Assembly: GCA_013399015.1 (NCBI GenBank)
Contig: VWZX01010557.1
Span: 700,224-764,223, forward strand
Direction of reading: 5' to 3'
DNA: 64,000 bases
Source: Galbula dea
Taxonomy: Eukaryota > Chordata > Aves > Piciformes > Galbulidae
Shown here piece after piece: positions 47,601 through 59,649 of the stretch. The position numbers and the translations under genes are program-made. The stretch's first letter is position 1; every line of letters starts with the position of its first letter. A model generated the notes under the pieces. It had not been told where the DNA came from, did no database searches, and worked only from the letters and a program-made list of their open reading frames with translations.

Positions 47601-49459
47601 AGCTAAGAAGGCTTTCTTACAGAATCTTAACTCTTTGGCTGAAGAAATCACCTTACCCCAATCCATGGAGGTTCTGCCAATAGCATCTTCATTATAAATA
47701 CAGGTAAGCACATGCCTGTCAAACTCACAGTCAGGTCTCTCTGCAAAGTGCAGTACTTGGAAGAAGGAATCCCTGCAGCACATGGTGTTTGATGAGAAAC
47801 TCAGCACCATAGTGGACCTCATGGACAGAGCCTGCTGGCATGCCTGCCCCATGGTACAGCTGGGCTGTTGGAGGCACTAAGCTGGGGATGGCAGCAGAAC
47901 CAGGGATGCTACAAGGAAGGTGGCTTCTTAATAACACTTCTACTTCAAGCAACTGCTTGTCAGCAGTCAAACTTTCAGGTTCATGGAGCTGTGGCTTTGT
48001 GAAAACTGATACAACGCTGACATAACTGTTCATTTATTTGGTGAGCTCTAAAAAATGGATGAGATATTATGAGGCTTGCTGTAGCGTGCTGGCTCTCTTC
48101 ACAATGGATAGTTTAGTGGATTTTCACTAATTTCTCATTGCTTCAGCATAATACAATGATCCTGGAGAAATCTAGTAGACAATAACAAGCTTCCTGTTCC
48201 TCAATTTAAAAATCTTTAATTTCTGATGTGTTGATAGTCTTCATAGCAATAATTTGCTAATACTAAAATAACTTAATAAATTATAGTAATTTCTCCTTAT
48301 TTAATTCATAGCTAGACATGAAAAAATAATTGACCATCCTCAAGCCTAAGCTTCACAGAAGACAAGGACTTTTTGGCATTTTCAGTGACAGTAAATCTTT
48401 GTCTTATCCTTTCAGGTGGGAAAGTATTTGTGGCTCTTCTTTATGCTTTTAATCAAACTGCAGACCTCCCAGCTGACAGCCACTTCTCCTTTCACAAGCC
48501 TTTTTCAAAAGAGGTATGGCTTAAATATGATATAACCTCTTAATAATCTTAATCAGGTTATTTTTTATTATATTTTAATTCATTATAATCCTAATAAGTC
48601 CATGGAAATCTAGAATTAAACTTTGTTTCTTTAATGACTTATCTTTAAAACATTAGCTACACACAGCATTAAAATATTATTTATCAAGAAAGAAACACAG
48701 ATAGTGATAAGACAAAACATTACTATGTTGGAAGTAGAGGTTTTATTGAGAGATCACAAAATAAAATCCATAAAAAGCTGCCCTTTCTCCTCAGTCCGAG
48801 CCCAGAAGGTAATACTGATTTGTCACTAACTCTTCAAGTTATTATGTTATAGCTACTACAACAGCATCTTTCAGCAGCATATAAGATGTCCTTCTGCATA
48901 CAACTAACCAAGCAAGTCATACTACAGCTCCCAGTATGTGCATCATGGTCTCTTTGTTCTCTACTAAAATACTGCTCGATGATGTTGCAATGCAGGTGCA
49001 GGGGGCAGTTCTTTCACATATTTTGGGCAAAATGTATGCTATAGGAGCACACAAAAAAAGAGGTTCTGCCTCCACCTCCCCCCCACCCCCAAAAAAAATC
49101 CCAGATGAAAAGAGTCTCAAACAGTGCCCAGAAGTAAGACTTATTTTTGTGTAGAGGATGTTTCTGTGAGATTCCATGAGTTCCTAGCCTACAGATCCAA
49201 AATAACAATACTGCGGTATTGTAGCTACAACAGCAGTCCAAGTGAGTAGACACTATTTACCCATCCCATATGATTCAAATATAGCTCAGACATTCAACAA
49301 CTTCCCAAATTAAGCCCAAAATTCAGAAAGCACCACACTTCAAGACAAAGAACCAAAGATATACAAGAGGAAAGTGAAAGGAATGAGTAAGTGAAAGACA
49401 AGATGATTCTATAGCTAGATTCTATACATTTAGAGAAAAAAAGTATATACATGTAACAC
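44691..49459. other. Non-coding DNA with weak exon-like signals
   Basis: No gene is supported. An AT microsatellite lies at 44701-44713. A good polypyrimidine-AG ends at 45765, followed by a frame open to 45914, and a consensus donor CAG-GTAAGC is centred at 47704, with open frames on both strands before it (47471-47852). None of the translations belongs to a family I know, and donor and acceptor do not pair into a convincing coding exon. Confidence 0.45.
44701..44713 (+). repeat. (AT)n microsatellite
   Basis: Six AT units follow CCACACAC, a short compound dinucleotide repeat at the edge of the old LINE relic. Confidence 0.7.
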
Positions 49460-49557
49460 TCTGTGCCACCCTCCTCTGAAGTAGTGACTGTTATCAGAGA
49501 CAGGACATTGAGCCAGATGAACGTTAATCTAATATGGTTTCTCCTGTAATCCTATTT
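49460..49557 (+). mobile_element. Old LINE 3'-end relic, probably same family as 43661-44690
   Basis: The stretch CCACCCTCCTCTGAAGTAGT, TATCAGAGACAGGACATTGA, GCCAGATGAACGTTAATCTA and ATATGGTTTCTCC follows a familiar amniote 3'-end pattern (cctctgaagcatctgg, tcagagacaggatactg, agatggaccattggtctga, cagtatggc). It is the plus-strand counterpart of the low-coordinate end of the relic at 43.7 kb. It is short and much diverged, so the assignment is from pattern memory only. Confidence 0.5.
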
Positions 49558-49983
49558 CCATGGAGATCTGCTATTTTACTAAAGGTAGCAGAACTGACAG
49601 ATTCTGTTATTTGATAATTGTGAAATTTTTTTGAAGATCTAACTGCAATAAATTTTCTGCTTCAGCTTCCTCAGATAACAGGCCAATTATGCCTATTTGT
49701 CTTCTGAGTCAATGTGGACTTAAACGTACCATTAGGGCACACCTGCAAGTTTGTGGCCACATATTATCTACAAGTTAGTCTGGTTTGTGCATTTCCATTT
49801 ATCCAGCTGGAAATGAGTTAATATAATTTTGAGGAATCTTAATTTTTAAACTCATGAGAACCTATGTTTAAAACAATGCACGTTTATAACAAATCAGTAG
49901 CTTTAGTTGTTTTTCTGAATTCAAACTTTTTTGAAAGACATGTTGCAGACCAACTGAAAGGACAGTGGGGGAGGAAAATTGTT

Positions 49984-50022
49984 TCAAAAAAACCCCCAAA
50001 ACAAACACCAAAACAAACAAAA
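49984..50022 (+). repeat. A/C-rich low-complexity tract
   Basis: TCAAAAAAACCCCCAAAAC and then repeated AAACAAAC-type units form a strand-skewed tract without G. Confidence 0.7.
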
Positions 50023-51273
50023 CATTGTGGGCATTTTTTGCAACTTTACTGTCTACTGTTGTTATAAACAAAAAATGTGAATTTACATGTTCAGCATCAC
50101 TTTAAATCTGCATTGCTCAGGCTTCAGACAACAGGCTTCTGTTACTTCTGCCTGGCCACATATACTAAAATGGGCATCTCTGATGAAACACAGCCTTCGT
50201 CATGTATGAACACTGTAAAATGCCGCAGGGTAGTGCACAGGCAGGTAAGTATCACGGCTGCTCTAGAGAAGATGGAGCTTCACTTTGTCACTCTGCTCCA
50301 GGTCTTAGTGCTTGGTGGAAGCAATTTTCATTTGATTGTATTCTCTAACTTGTGCTGTTATGTGGTACTTAAAAAAATAATATTGTTAAATGTGTATTAG
50401 TATCTTGTTTGTTAGTAAGAGCTAATGGGAGAACACTTCCAAACAGTTAACGATTGACAGAGGAGATGACTGGGGTCCTTAACACAGTCAGTCATTAAAC
50501 ATGAAGCAATACTCTTGCTTTTACTCTCTATTGCTATTTGTATTTTCCCCCTTCTGTTTACATCTCCAGTTTTCTCCACTCCATTGATGTGAATTTCATT
50601 TTCTTTTCTTAGGTACCTCCTACCTGTCCCCAGCCTTTAGTCATTGGTACAAAAAAATCTTCATTCACAGTAGTCTATGAGGTTTCCAATAAATTATGCT
50701 CAGATGGCTGATTAAAAGAAGATCATTATTAAATATTAAAATGAAGACTTCATCCACATTTTAGTGACCAAAGATGAAAAAACTATAGAATATGTGATGT
50801 ACAGCATCAATGCTTATGGTGGAAAAGTTCTATAGGGGGTGTCACAATTCCTCATGCTGTCCCTGTGTACATTTGCATTAAGACCTGTGATTTATGTGAA
50901 TGATATATAAAGTCACACATAGTCAGACAGATGCTTCCTGTTTACACATGGGAAGGCTCAGGAGCACAAGGTCAACACATAGCAACTTATGCTCACAAAA
51001 TGGGCCCAGAACCACCTTTTTCAGATGTTAGTATGCAAAGATTTTCAGGGTTTGGAACTTCTGAGCAAACCACACCACACTTGGGGGATCTGTTCTCTCT
51101 ATTGCTCCCCCTCCCTCCTTTCCTTTTCCTACTAATCATCCACACACAAAAGCAACGAAAGTTAAAGGACAGCAAACTACTTCATGGAAGCGTGTTTTAA
51201 TTAAAGCAGCTGTTTATGTTATTCAAGAAGTTTGTTCCTGAAGTGGTTCAGCCACGAAAAGCAGTTCTTTAAG

Positions 51274-51291
51274 ACCAGAGTAAACTCTGGT
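51274..51291. repeat. Short hairpin ACCAGAGT/ACTCTGGT
   Basis: Eight perfect pairs surround a two-base AA centre. The flanks do not extend the stem, so a miRNA precursor is unlikely. Confidence 0.7.
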
Positions 51292-54189
51292 GTTATTATG
51301 GACTGTCTTGTTACTAATAGTTACCTGGTTCCAGTGATACCTTTTTCCTTTTTTTTCCATCCATTTTTTCTGAGTATTGTAACTTAGCTTGAAGATATTC
51401 ACAGTGCATTTCCTTAATTATGCTGACTCCATTTCTGTTAAAAAAAAAAAGGTTCTATTTGTATTTCATGCAAACTCTGAAGCTTATTACTTATAACAAT
51501 GGTCATTTTAATAATAAGAACACTGCTCTTACTTTCTTATTAGGTGCTTTGCTATGCATATGTACCTATGACCTCAAACTTTACTAGAATATCTGCATAC
51601 AGATAAATCAGTATATTAGTTATTAATGTTTATTCTTTTTCCATAACCTCAAGCCGTTCTTACTCTTAAAGTCCATTCCTTTTTAAATCAAGCTCAAAAG
51701 AAAGGTTTGCTGGTAGACTGTAATTTGTCAAAACTGCATAGAGACCAGGGGAAGCAAGCAATGGTATTTCATAGGATCATAATTTCTTAAGAATAGAAAT
51801 GAAACACGGATGTACAAAGTCTGGGGAAAAAAGGAATCTAATGTTTCATTTCCTAGTTGAAAGCTGAATATTTCCTGAAGTCTTGCAGGCTCAGTGGGGA
51901 AGAGGTGGAGTTATTTGGAAGACATGTTTGATTATCTTCAATCACAGGCTTGATAGAGCTGATTACAGCAAGGCAGGCAATGATGTGAGACAAATCTCAA
52001 CATGCTTTGGGTGTTACACTGCTTTGGATCTTCCTACCATAAGCCCATTAATGAGGCACTACATGAAGACAACAAAACAAAACCCCTCAATATTGACCAA
52101 AAAAAAGCATGAAGTGAAACAGACTTTAAGTAAACTATACAAACACCTTAGGTGGAGAGCTAAGGGCCAGAAGCTCTTGGCTTCCAAGGGCAAAAGGCAT
52201 AAAAAAAAGAAAAATAATATTTCTTTAGATGGCTAAAGCACTGGGAGCAGCTACAGTTTTTAACTACTAATGTCCTTCACTTTTCTTTGGCTTTGGCTCA
52301 GAGTGAGAGCAAGTATTAATGAAGAAATCACTGAATTTCACAGCTTTCTGTGTTTGTAAGCATTCCATAAAAAGATATTTTGACAAATATTTTGCTATTC
52401 AAAAAGACTTAATAGGATTTTTTTTGGCTAAACATCTGCTCCATCACAGCCCATCTTCCTTAATTAACTATTGTCATTACTGCTGTAGGACGATTGTGAC
52501 TTTTTTCCTAATTGGACAACAATAACTGTAACAAAAAAAGAGAAGATAAGTTGCTGATGTCTTCTAACAGAACCTCTTAGTCCCTTTTGGAGGGGAGTAA
52601 TTTGTTGAGTATGAAAAACTAAGACAAGGGAGAAGGACAAGACCATTTTAGGATATCTAAATATTCCTGGAGAGTATGTTTCCTTACATATTGCCGAAGG
52701 CTACGTTGTGTTATTGGAATACTTGTTGGCGAAAATAATTTGAAAAGTAAATTGCATGAAAGAACAGTTTGGGCTGATTGCATATACAGTTTGAGAAACC
52801 TCATGGTCTGTCTATCACTCATGGGGACAATAAGCACTCTCTTGCTCATGAACCCTCACTGTCAAGTGCTGGTCACATCAGTAACTTCATTTAGCCTGCT
52901 TTCATTTTGAGACTGAGTATCTCTGTTTCAGTCATGTCTGTAAGGCACAGGAAGAGTCAGGACTTCCTTGTGGTAGGTGCTTTTCACAGAGATGGCTTCC
53001 CACTGCCTCAGTGAAAGGAGCTTATGTGTGGGATGAGTGGGTCCACCTTCAGCTCATGGCCTCTGTCTTTCTGCTGACCCCTGGCTCTGCTGCTCCTTCT
53101 TCCCTATTCTGTTCTTGACCTCTTTTCACAATTGCACATCTTCCTCTGTGGATGGTCTCTCTGTTGTTCTCTCACCTAATATGGATTTTGATTTGTCACA
53201 AGGAAAAAATAAAAAAGACCCAAAGAAAGAAGGTTGACTGTGAACTCCACATTTATGCTTCCTGAACAGAAACTCTGCCTGCATGACAATCAAATAGGAA
53301 AGGGAATAAAACATGGTGATTTTGAGATCAGATTTTCCCTGATTCCCTGAGAAGCCCAGAAGTCAGGAAGTCACTGTCGGCTCCCTGTTTCTGTGTTTCA
53401 GCCTTATTTTCAGCACAGGTTAGAGCTTTATGCCACCACTCTTGCTCTTATTCTGCCTTTCCTGGAGTGGGAAGCATATGGGAATGCATGACAGAGCTTA
53501 AGAGTCTGCAGTCCTGAGGTGCTGAATACTATTACAACATTGAACAGCCCTGGAAGTACTCCAGGTTCTTCCTAAGGATAGCCCCAAACCTCCTGACGAT
53601 CTGCCCAGGTTGTTCTCATCAAAGGTCTGCAAGACCCCAGGTTCTCTCCCAGGAAATTCACAGGGCGTTATAAAAGGGCAGTGCTCAGTGTGGCTAAGTA
53701 GTGTCAAAGTGAGATCATCTGATGACAAACACAATGTGAGCTGAAGTCAGAGGCAGCAGCGGTGCCCTCCCCTCCTCCAAAATCATGGTGGTGTTTCTGT
53801 ATCATTAGATACATTATCTTATTTACAAAATTACAAACTAGCGATAGGGTATGAAAATGCAAAGCATTGTGCTAACGTGGAGTTTCTCAATTTCCTCCTT
53901 TGGTACGTTTGCCTCATAATTAAGGGATAGTTTTTGTCTGTGAATAATAAACACTTTGAGTTTGAATTAATTCAGATATTTCTCTCCTATCTCACTTGGT
54001 AAAATAGTAGAGATACTCCAAGCTATCTCTTTTTGCCCATTAATGTTGTGTATATAAATAAGCCAGGTTATCTTTTCCTTGTGAGAAATGTTTTATCTAA
54101 CAGGCTCTTGTCTAGTGGTTCAGTACTCTACCACTCTAAATTAGGACACTTTATCTTAAGGCTTCATAATCTTACTAGACTATAATTGG

Positions 54190-54800
54190 AAAGTTTATAA
54201 AAAAAAAATCCTGCTTTGTAAGCTTGGCAGCTGAGATAGAAAGAGGGAATGAGAAGGGCTACAGCAGAATTACACCATCACTGCTAGCCTGACTCCGCTT
54301 GACAGAGCCGTTTAATATTTTGACAAGACAAAATATAAAGCAGCATTTTATTCTGTAGAGACTTCACTAGACACAAGCATGGAAGTGCTTGTGATCAATA
54401 AAGTTTGCGGTGGAGAGTGATTTATTTACAGCAGGGTATTATGTAGAAAAAGAGCTGTGATATTTCCACAGGCTTTGACGGCATAATGGGCCCCTCTCAA
54501 TCCTTACATGGAAGGGTTAGATTGTCATGGTTGCTCAGGCAGTATTCAAAACGTTATCTGATCAGCCTTAAAGACTTCAGAATGAGACAGATGATTAGTT
54601 ACCCTAAACGATCCTCATCATGCAGAAATTGATGATTTAATATAGTCAATGACAGACGATTCCATTTGTACTAGATAAAGTGTCTGCGGTTTGTATCAAT
54701 CATAATAGAGTTATTATTGAGCATAAAAGAAAAGCATGTTTAATATCATTAATTCCAGATATGTCGCTTTCCACATCTGGCATTCATCCATAGAGCAGAA
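54190..54800. promoter_or_regulatory. Candidate conserved non-coding element
   Basis: This repeat-free 600-base stretch carries two RUNX-type TGCGGT cores (54406-54411 and 54685-54690), TGATCAATAAAG and GTATCAATCATAA, which fit CUT/homeodomain binding, and E-box-like CACATCTGG near 54772. No open frame of note crosses it. The even, non-repetitive composition resembles deeply conserved vertebrate enhancers. This is an inference that an alignment to chicken and another amniote would test. Confidence 0.33.
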
Positions 54801-57800
54801 CCACTCCAGGCTATCATTCCTGCCTGTGTGCTGGTGACTCCAGTGTTTTTTGTAATTTCAAAATGTTTTTCAGCACCTCCAGCTAGGTGCAATAACAGTT
54901 TACAGATTACCTATGTCATCACATTTTGACAAACTTCTCAATCTGATGTGACCTTCATCTTTAGCCATCTGCTTGCCTTTGTTTCTGCCTTTTTTTTTTT
55001 TATAAACCTCTGCAGCTTAAAGCTGTAGTGGTTTATTCCATATTCTTCTAAGTTAAGATTTCACCTGTGTAAATCCATAAATAACAGATTGAAATATACA
55101 GACAGTAACCTGGGTTCAAGTCTCAAGGTATCTAGTGCTGGACAAATCTCCTAGGTTGATGTTTTCATCACTTACTTTTTTTTAATTGTTAATGATTACC
55201 AACGATCCTCACAGAAATATCAGTATTGAGATAATACCGTTTGTAAAACCAGTCCTTCTGCAGGGCCTGTCTTTTTTTAATTCCTAGAAAATATGGGGCA
55301 GAAACTGTGTAGAACCTAGGTGTTCCCATAACCAAATCGTAAATACCTGTAAGAGACTGAGCAGAAACCATGCCTAAAGTACAGCTCAGACCTGCACATG
55401 CAATTGGTTAACTCAGCCATGGAACCCAAATACTCACCAGAGAATCCAAACACATGCCACTGATCTCCGAGAGGGAGACTAAATTCCCAGAAAAGTACTA
55501 TGTCTACATACAGATTTTGTTTTCTCCCCATTTTCCTGAACACCAGCTAGAACTTCAAATGAGGAATGAGGTAGCTATGGGATTTTGTTTTTTTCTTCAT
55601 TCAGATGAATAATTGAATGGTTTTAAGTGATAAATGCTCAAAAGAAGAAAATTAAAGGGTTATAAAGGAGTAGATTGTTTTTAAACACTGAATCCAAATT
55701 TCCTTGTTATATTATTCAAATCAGAAAATTGGAGAAGCATTCTTTTACATGCAGGTTGTTTTTTTTTTCTTGCTTGCATGGAAGTTTTGTACCAGTGGGG
55801 ACAACAGTCCAAATGAGTTGGCTGCCTGCCAGTTCAAACAGCAGGAAGTTTACTGATGCTGGAAGCTTTATTTATTTTGTGTTTTATTTTGGAAAGAGGA
55901 GTAAAGAAGGCTAATAGCATTTCAGAAGCAAAGAGAGAGTTGTTGTCCTGCACTTCAGGCTCTACTATCAACCAAGCACTGCAACATCTCCTATACTGCA
56001 GAGTTCAATTTAAAGATTAAATCCGCTATTACCTCCTCCTTACTGTCACTCCTCCAATGGAAAGGACAAGAAAACTAAATCACCTGAGTAACTACTGCTG
56101 TATATACAAGTATTGTAACTAGGGGAGGGAAGTAAATGTAACTACTCACTATATCCCAGTTAATTCTGTGCAAAACAAGAGGTGGGAGGTTAGGCACAGC
56201 CCTGAACTGACCTCAAGGCCCAGATAAAGCAATTATCATGATAATTTAATAATATCAGAGATCCTGACCTTCATACTTTATTTTTTTTCAGTCTGTACCT
56301 AATGATACGTTTCCTTCAGTAGCAAAGCCATTTTTTCTGGCAGGGAAAAGCTTGCTGCTTCTAACCCCCAGCTGCTGGATCCTCCTCCTTTAAGTCCTGC
56401 CCATTTTATCTCTGCAGATGATGGCCCATGAAACCAGACTGGCAAAAGGGCCCAGTGATACCATTAAACCACTCAGCACTTCTTCTTGGCTCGTTTTGGT
56501 GACCTGGTCAAGCAGCCCCTCAAACCATTCCTTCAGAGCAATGAGATGCCCTGATGGGGTAAGAATAAACAGTCAAGGGAAAGGGGGAATGTCCTAGCAA
56601 GACATCGCTAGCAGAGGATATGGTCTAGCAGTTTCATCATCAGCAACACCATATCTCAGCGACTTTAGGCAAAGACCTACAGCCTCAGCTGAGATTATTT
56701 TAACATCTAGAGCTAGAAGTCATCCCTGGGAAACTGCCTTTAGTAGCTGACCTTTGTGTCAGCTTAGCCTTTGTGGCTCCTGCTTCTACATATAGGCGAA
56801 ATTGTCCCACTTTTGGTCAAACACATAAAGAAAAAAAAAAAAGTAACAGATTTCAAGGGTGATACAAGGAGCATTCATTACTTTATTTTGGTAACTACTT
56901 TTTACATTAAAAACATTTTCATCGTGAAAATAGTACAAAAAGATAAGTATTCAATACAGGAAGCTATAAATATAAAATATAGATCCTGAATATAGCATAT
57001 GGCTTAAAGCAGTAGTCATCAGTCATCACAATAATTCAAGTTCACTAGACAGTTGAAATTGTCAGAGCAGAGTAGCAGGTGACTGCTTTCTCAGTATCAT
57101 TAAAGCTTTTAATGTAACAATTTCTTACTGCATGTAAGTATATGTATATGTTGTTTGTGTGCATGCATGTGTATATAAGGGTAAATGAGAATAAATGCTA
57201 CCAATGAGTTAAAAAATAATCGAGACCAGGTTTTCAGTTCCTCAGGCTTGCCTTGAAAGAAAAACTACTTTCCTGTAAATGTGCTTACTGGAAATTGCCA
57301 TCATCTCAGAGGACACCTACCTTTGGGCTTGGACTTCTGGCATGAGGCATGGGGGAAAATGTACAGTTCAACAAGTACCAGATGATCTTAACGTGCTGTC
57401 ACATATTCCCTAGAATCATCTCATGGCAAAACTATCCAGAATATTCTGAGGGAAAAAAATGAAACTTCTCAAAACCTGAAAGGAAAAGAATATTCAAATT
57501 ATTCTTCATCATATCAAAACTTTTCTCTTAAAGCAAATGGCTTTTGGTAAAAGAAAAAATCTGAACTCCAAAGGAAGATTTAGGAGGAGATGCAAAAATG
57601 AGATATGTTGGATCACAGCACTGAATACACAGGTAGAGACTTTTAAAGAGGGGTGAATTACTATCTGAAAAGATTTCTCATCCTGGAAATTAAAAGGTTC
57701 AGAGAAAGCTCTTGAAATCAAAAATATTAAAGGGTACTGACAGTACCACATAAAATGCAGAAGGTGAAATTGTCGATATTGTTAGGAGATAAAAGAAGAG

Positions 57801-59349
57801 TAATGACTGCTTTAAGTGGGCAAAGTGTAGAAAAGGAGCTATAATATAAACTGAAGAGCAGGCCAACAGGATGTACAGGCACTGATCACTCTGCACTTTG
57901 GTGTGTGTATCTGATATACTCCACACATAAGCTGGTCCCCCACAACAGGGGGATGCAGGTCTTGGCCATTGGAGAGATCATGGAGATTCAGTCTCCTCCA
58001 CCATTAGTTCCTACTCAGAGCATAATAATAGCAGATGTGTGGATATCACACAGCATTGGTTTTAGTCACAGTTGGTCCCCAGGTTCCAGGTGGTCACCAA
58101 TGAATTAAAATTTCCACTTGTTTTCCTGTCCCCTCACTTTGCCTGATGTCTTGTATCCCCTGAACTTCTAAAAAAATTCTCCTCTGCATCCCTCTGATTC
58201 TTCTGTTGAATACCAGGTTTCTATATCACCTCAGTATTCCCAAGTTGCTCCCATAGTTTTGCAACCAGCTCCCTAAATACAGAACAGCAGCTTCCTTCCT
58301 GGAGACAGTCTTGCTGAAACAGCAGGCAATTGCAGGCAGCCACGCTAGGTGCAGTTCCATTTTTGCATATGGGTCCTGGTGGGATTGGCAGTTGTCCTCA
58401 GTGACCACAGTCCAGCATTAACCCTATTACAATGTGTGCAGAATGGCTTCCTTGCTGCCCACAGGAGAATTTGTCCGGTGGCAACTAAAATAATTAGAAG
58501 CTTAAAATAAAGGATAATAGCAATAAGAATGATATTTATTATATAATACTGGTGGGGACTGAGAGATATGAGGAAAGAGTAACTTTACCCTCAGATAGGT
58601 ATCAGCAGAAGTGTTTCTCAGAGAGGCATCCAGGTGAGCTGTGCAGCCTCATGCCCTGGTAAAGCTAGATTCCTTGGCCTATCAGAGCCTAGCCTCCCCC
58701 TTTCCTAATTTTGAAAAAATAAAATAAAATCTCTTTTCTCACTGGTTTTGGAAGCTAGCTGTGATTTACATCTCCTTGTCCAACTGCAGGATTTTCCCAT
58801 GAGAATCAATGACTCTTCAGGTTCAGACCTGCCTCCAAAATCTCAAGATGTTTGGTTAAAGCGACATTTCAGCCACCTTCCTTCAGCAAAAGCGACACTG
58901 AACACAATAGCAGAGAACCTGAGAGAGTGCCATATGTAGACGGGCAGGAAAATCAGACTCAAGAGTCAATGTTGTGTGGAGCCACTTAAAGTCAAGATAT
59001 ATATTTAACTTCTCACCTTTCAAGCAAATACATGTTTTTTGTGTCCACTTTTTAGGGTCACTTGGAAACATGAAACCTTAGAGACAGGAAAGAAAGAGAA
59101 AACATTATTATAGACCTTGCTGATGTCCTGAGCAATTCTTCCTTTTTTTTTTTTTCCATATAATGAATTAGCTCCTTGTGAAAGAACTCAGTTCAAGTCT
59201 TAAAACACAGTGAATTACTATTCTAATTTAGCAATGTCAGCTTTGTTTCAACGCCCTGTTAATCACTTAGCTTTGTATGTTTTACAAAACTGAGATAGAT
59301 ATTTACAAATATATTGTGGGGCACATAGGGGTACATCTCGCATACTTAC

Positions 59350-59389
59350 ATATATATATATATGTCAATAAATACATAGTTATTGACAT
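59350..59389. repeat. (AT)n run followed by a 10-base hairpin
   Basis: Seven AT-type units lead directly into ATGTCAATAA (59362-59371), which pairs perfectly with TTATTGACAT (59380-59389) around an eight-base loop. Confidence 0.8.
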
Positions 59390-59621
59390 TCATCTATAAG
59401 AACCTGTGTTTAATCTCAAATACATCTTGTGATTAACACTATCCAGCAATTTTGTTCCTTCCATTTTTTTTTAAATACAGGTCATCCATTCAGTTAAAGT
59501 TCTGTCAAAATCATGTAGTTGATCTAATTAGTAACAGAAGTAATTACTTTGATTTCTATTTGTTATAATTACACTGCTACAGTCTTTACATAGTCTAGAA
59601 TATAAGGGTATGGCATTGCAG

Positions 59622-59649
59622 CTCCAGCAAGCATCCTCCAGCAAGCATC
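59622..59649 (+). repeat. Perfect 14-base tandem duplication
   Basis: CTCCAGCAAGCATC occurs twice without a mismatch or spacer. A perfect copy suggests a recent slippage event. Confidence 0.9.

Larger units (their letters stand above)
49558..54189. other. Non-coding AT-rich DNA, no gene seen
   Basis: No gene is supported. A/C tracts lie at 49984-50022 and 52068-52110. A perfect-consensus donor CAG-GTAAGTAT (GT at 50245-50246) sits inside a 107-codon frame with no known family. ACCAGAGT/ACTCTGGT at 51274-51291 is a short hairpin. A lysine-rich 117-codon frame at 51883-52236 reflects A-rich DNA. Confidence 0.5.

Noticed and set aside
51883..52236. 117-codon lysine-rich frame
   Set aside because: Lys-rich translation follows from A-rich sequence; no histone, ribosomal or nuclear-signal family is recognisable.
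55111..55124. tRNA B-box-like GGGTTCAAGTCTC
   Set aside because: No A-box or cloverleaf arms lie upstream at the required spacing.
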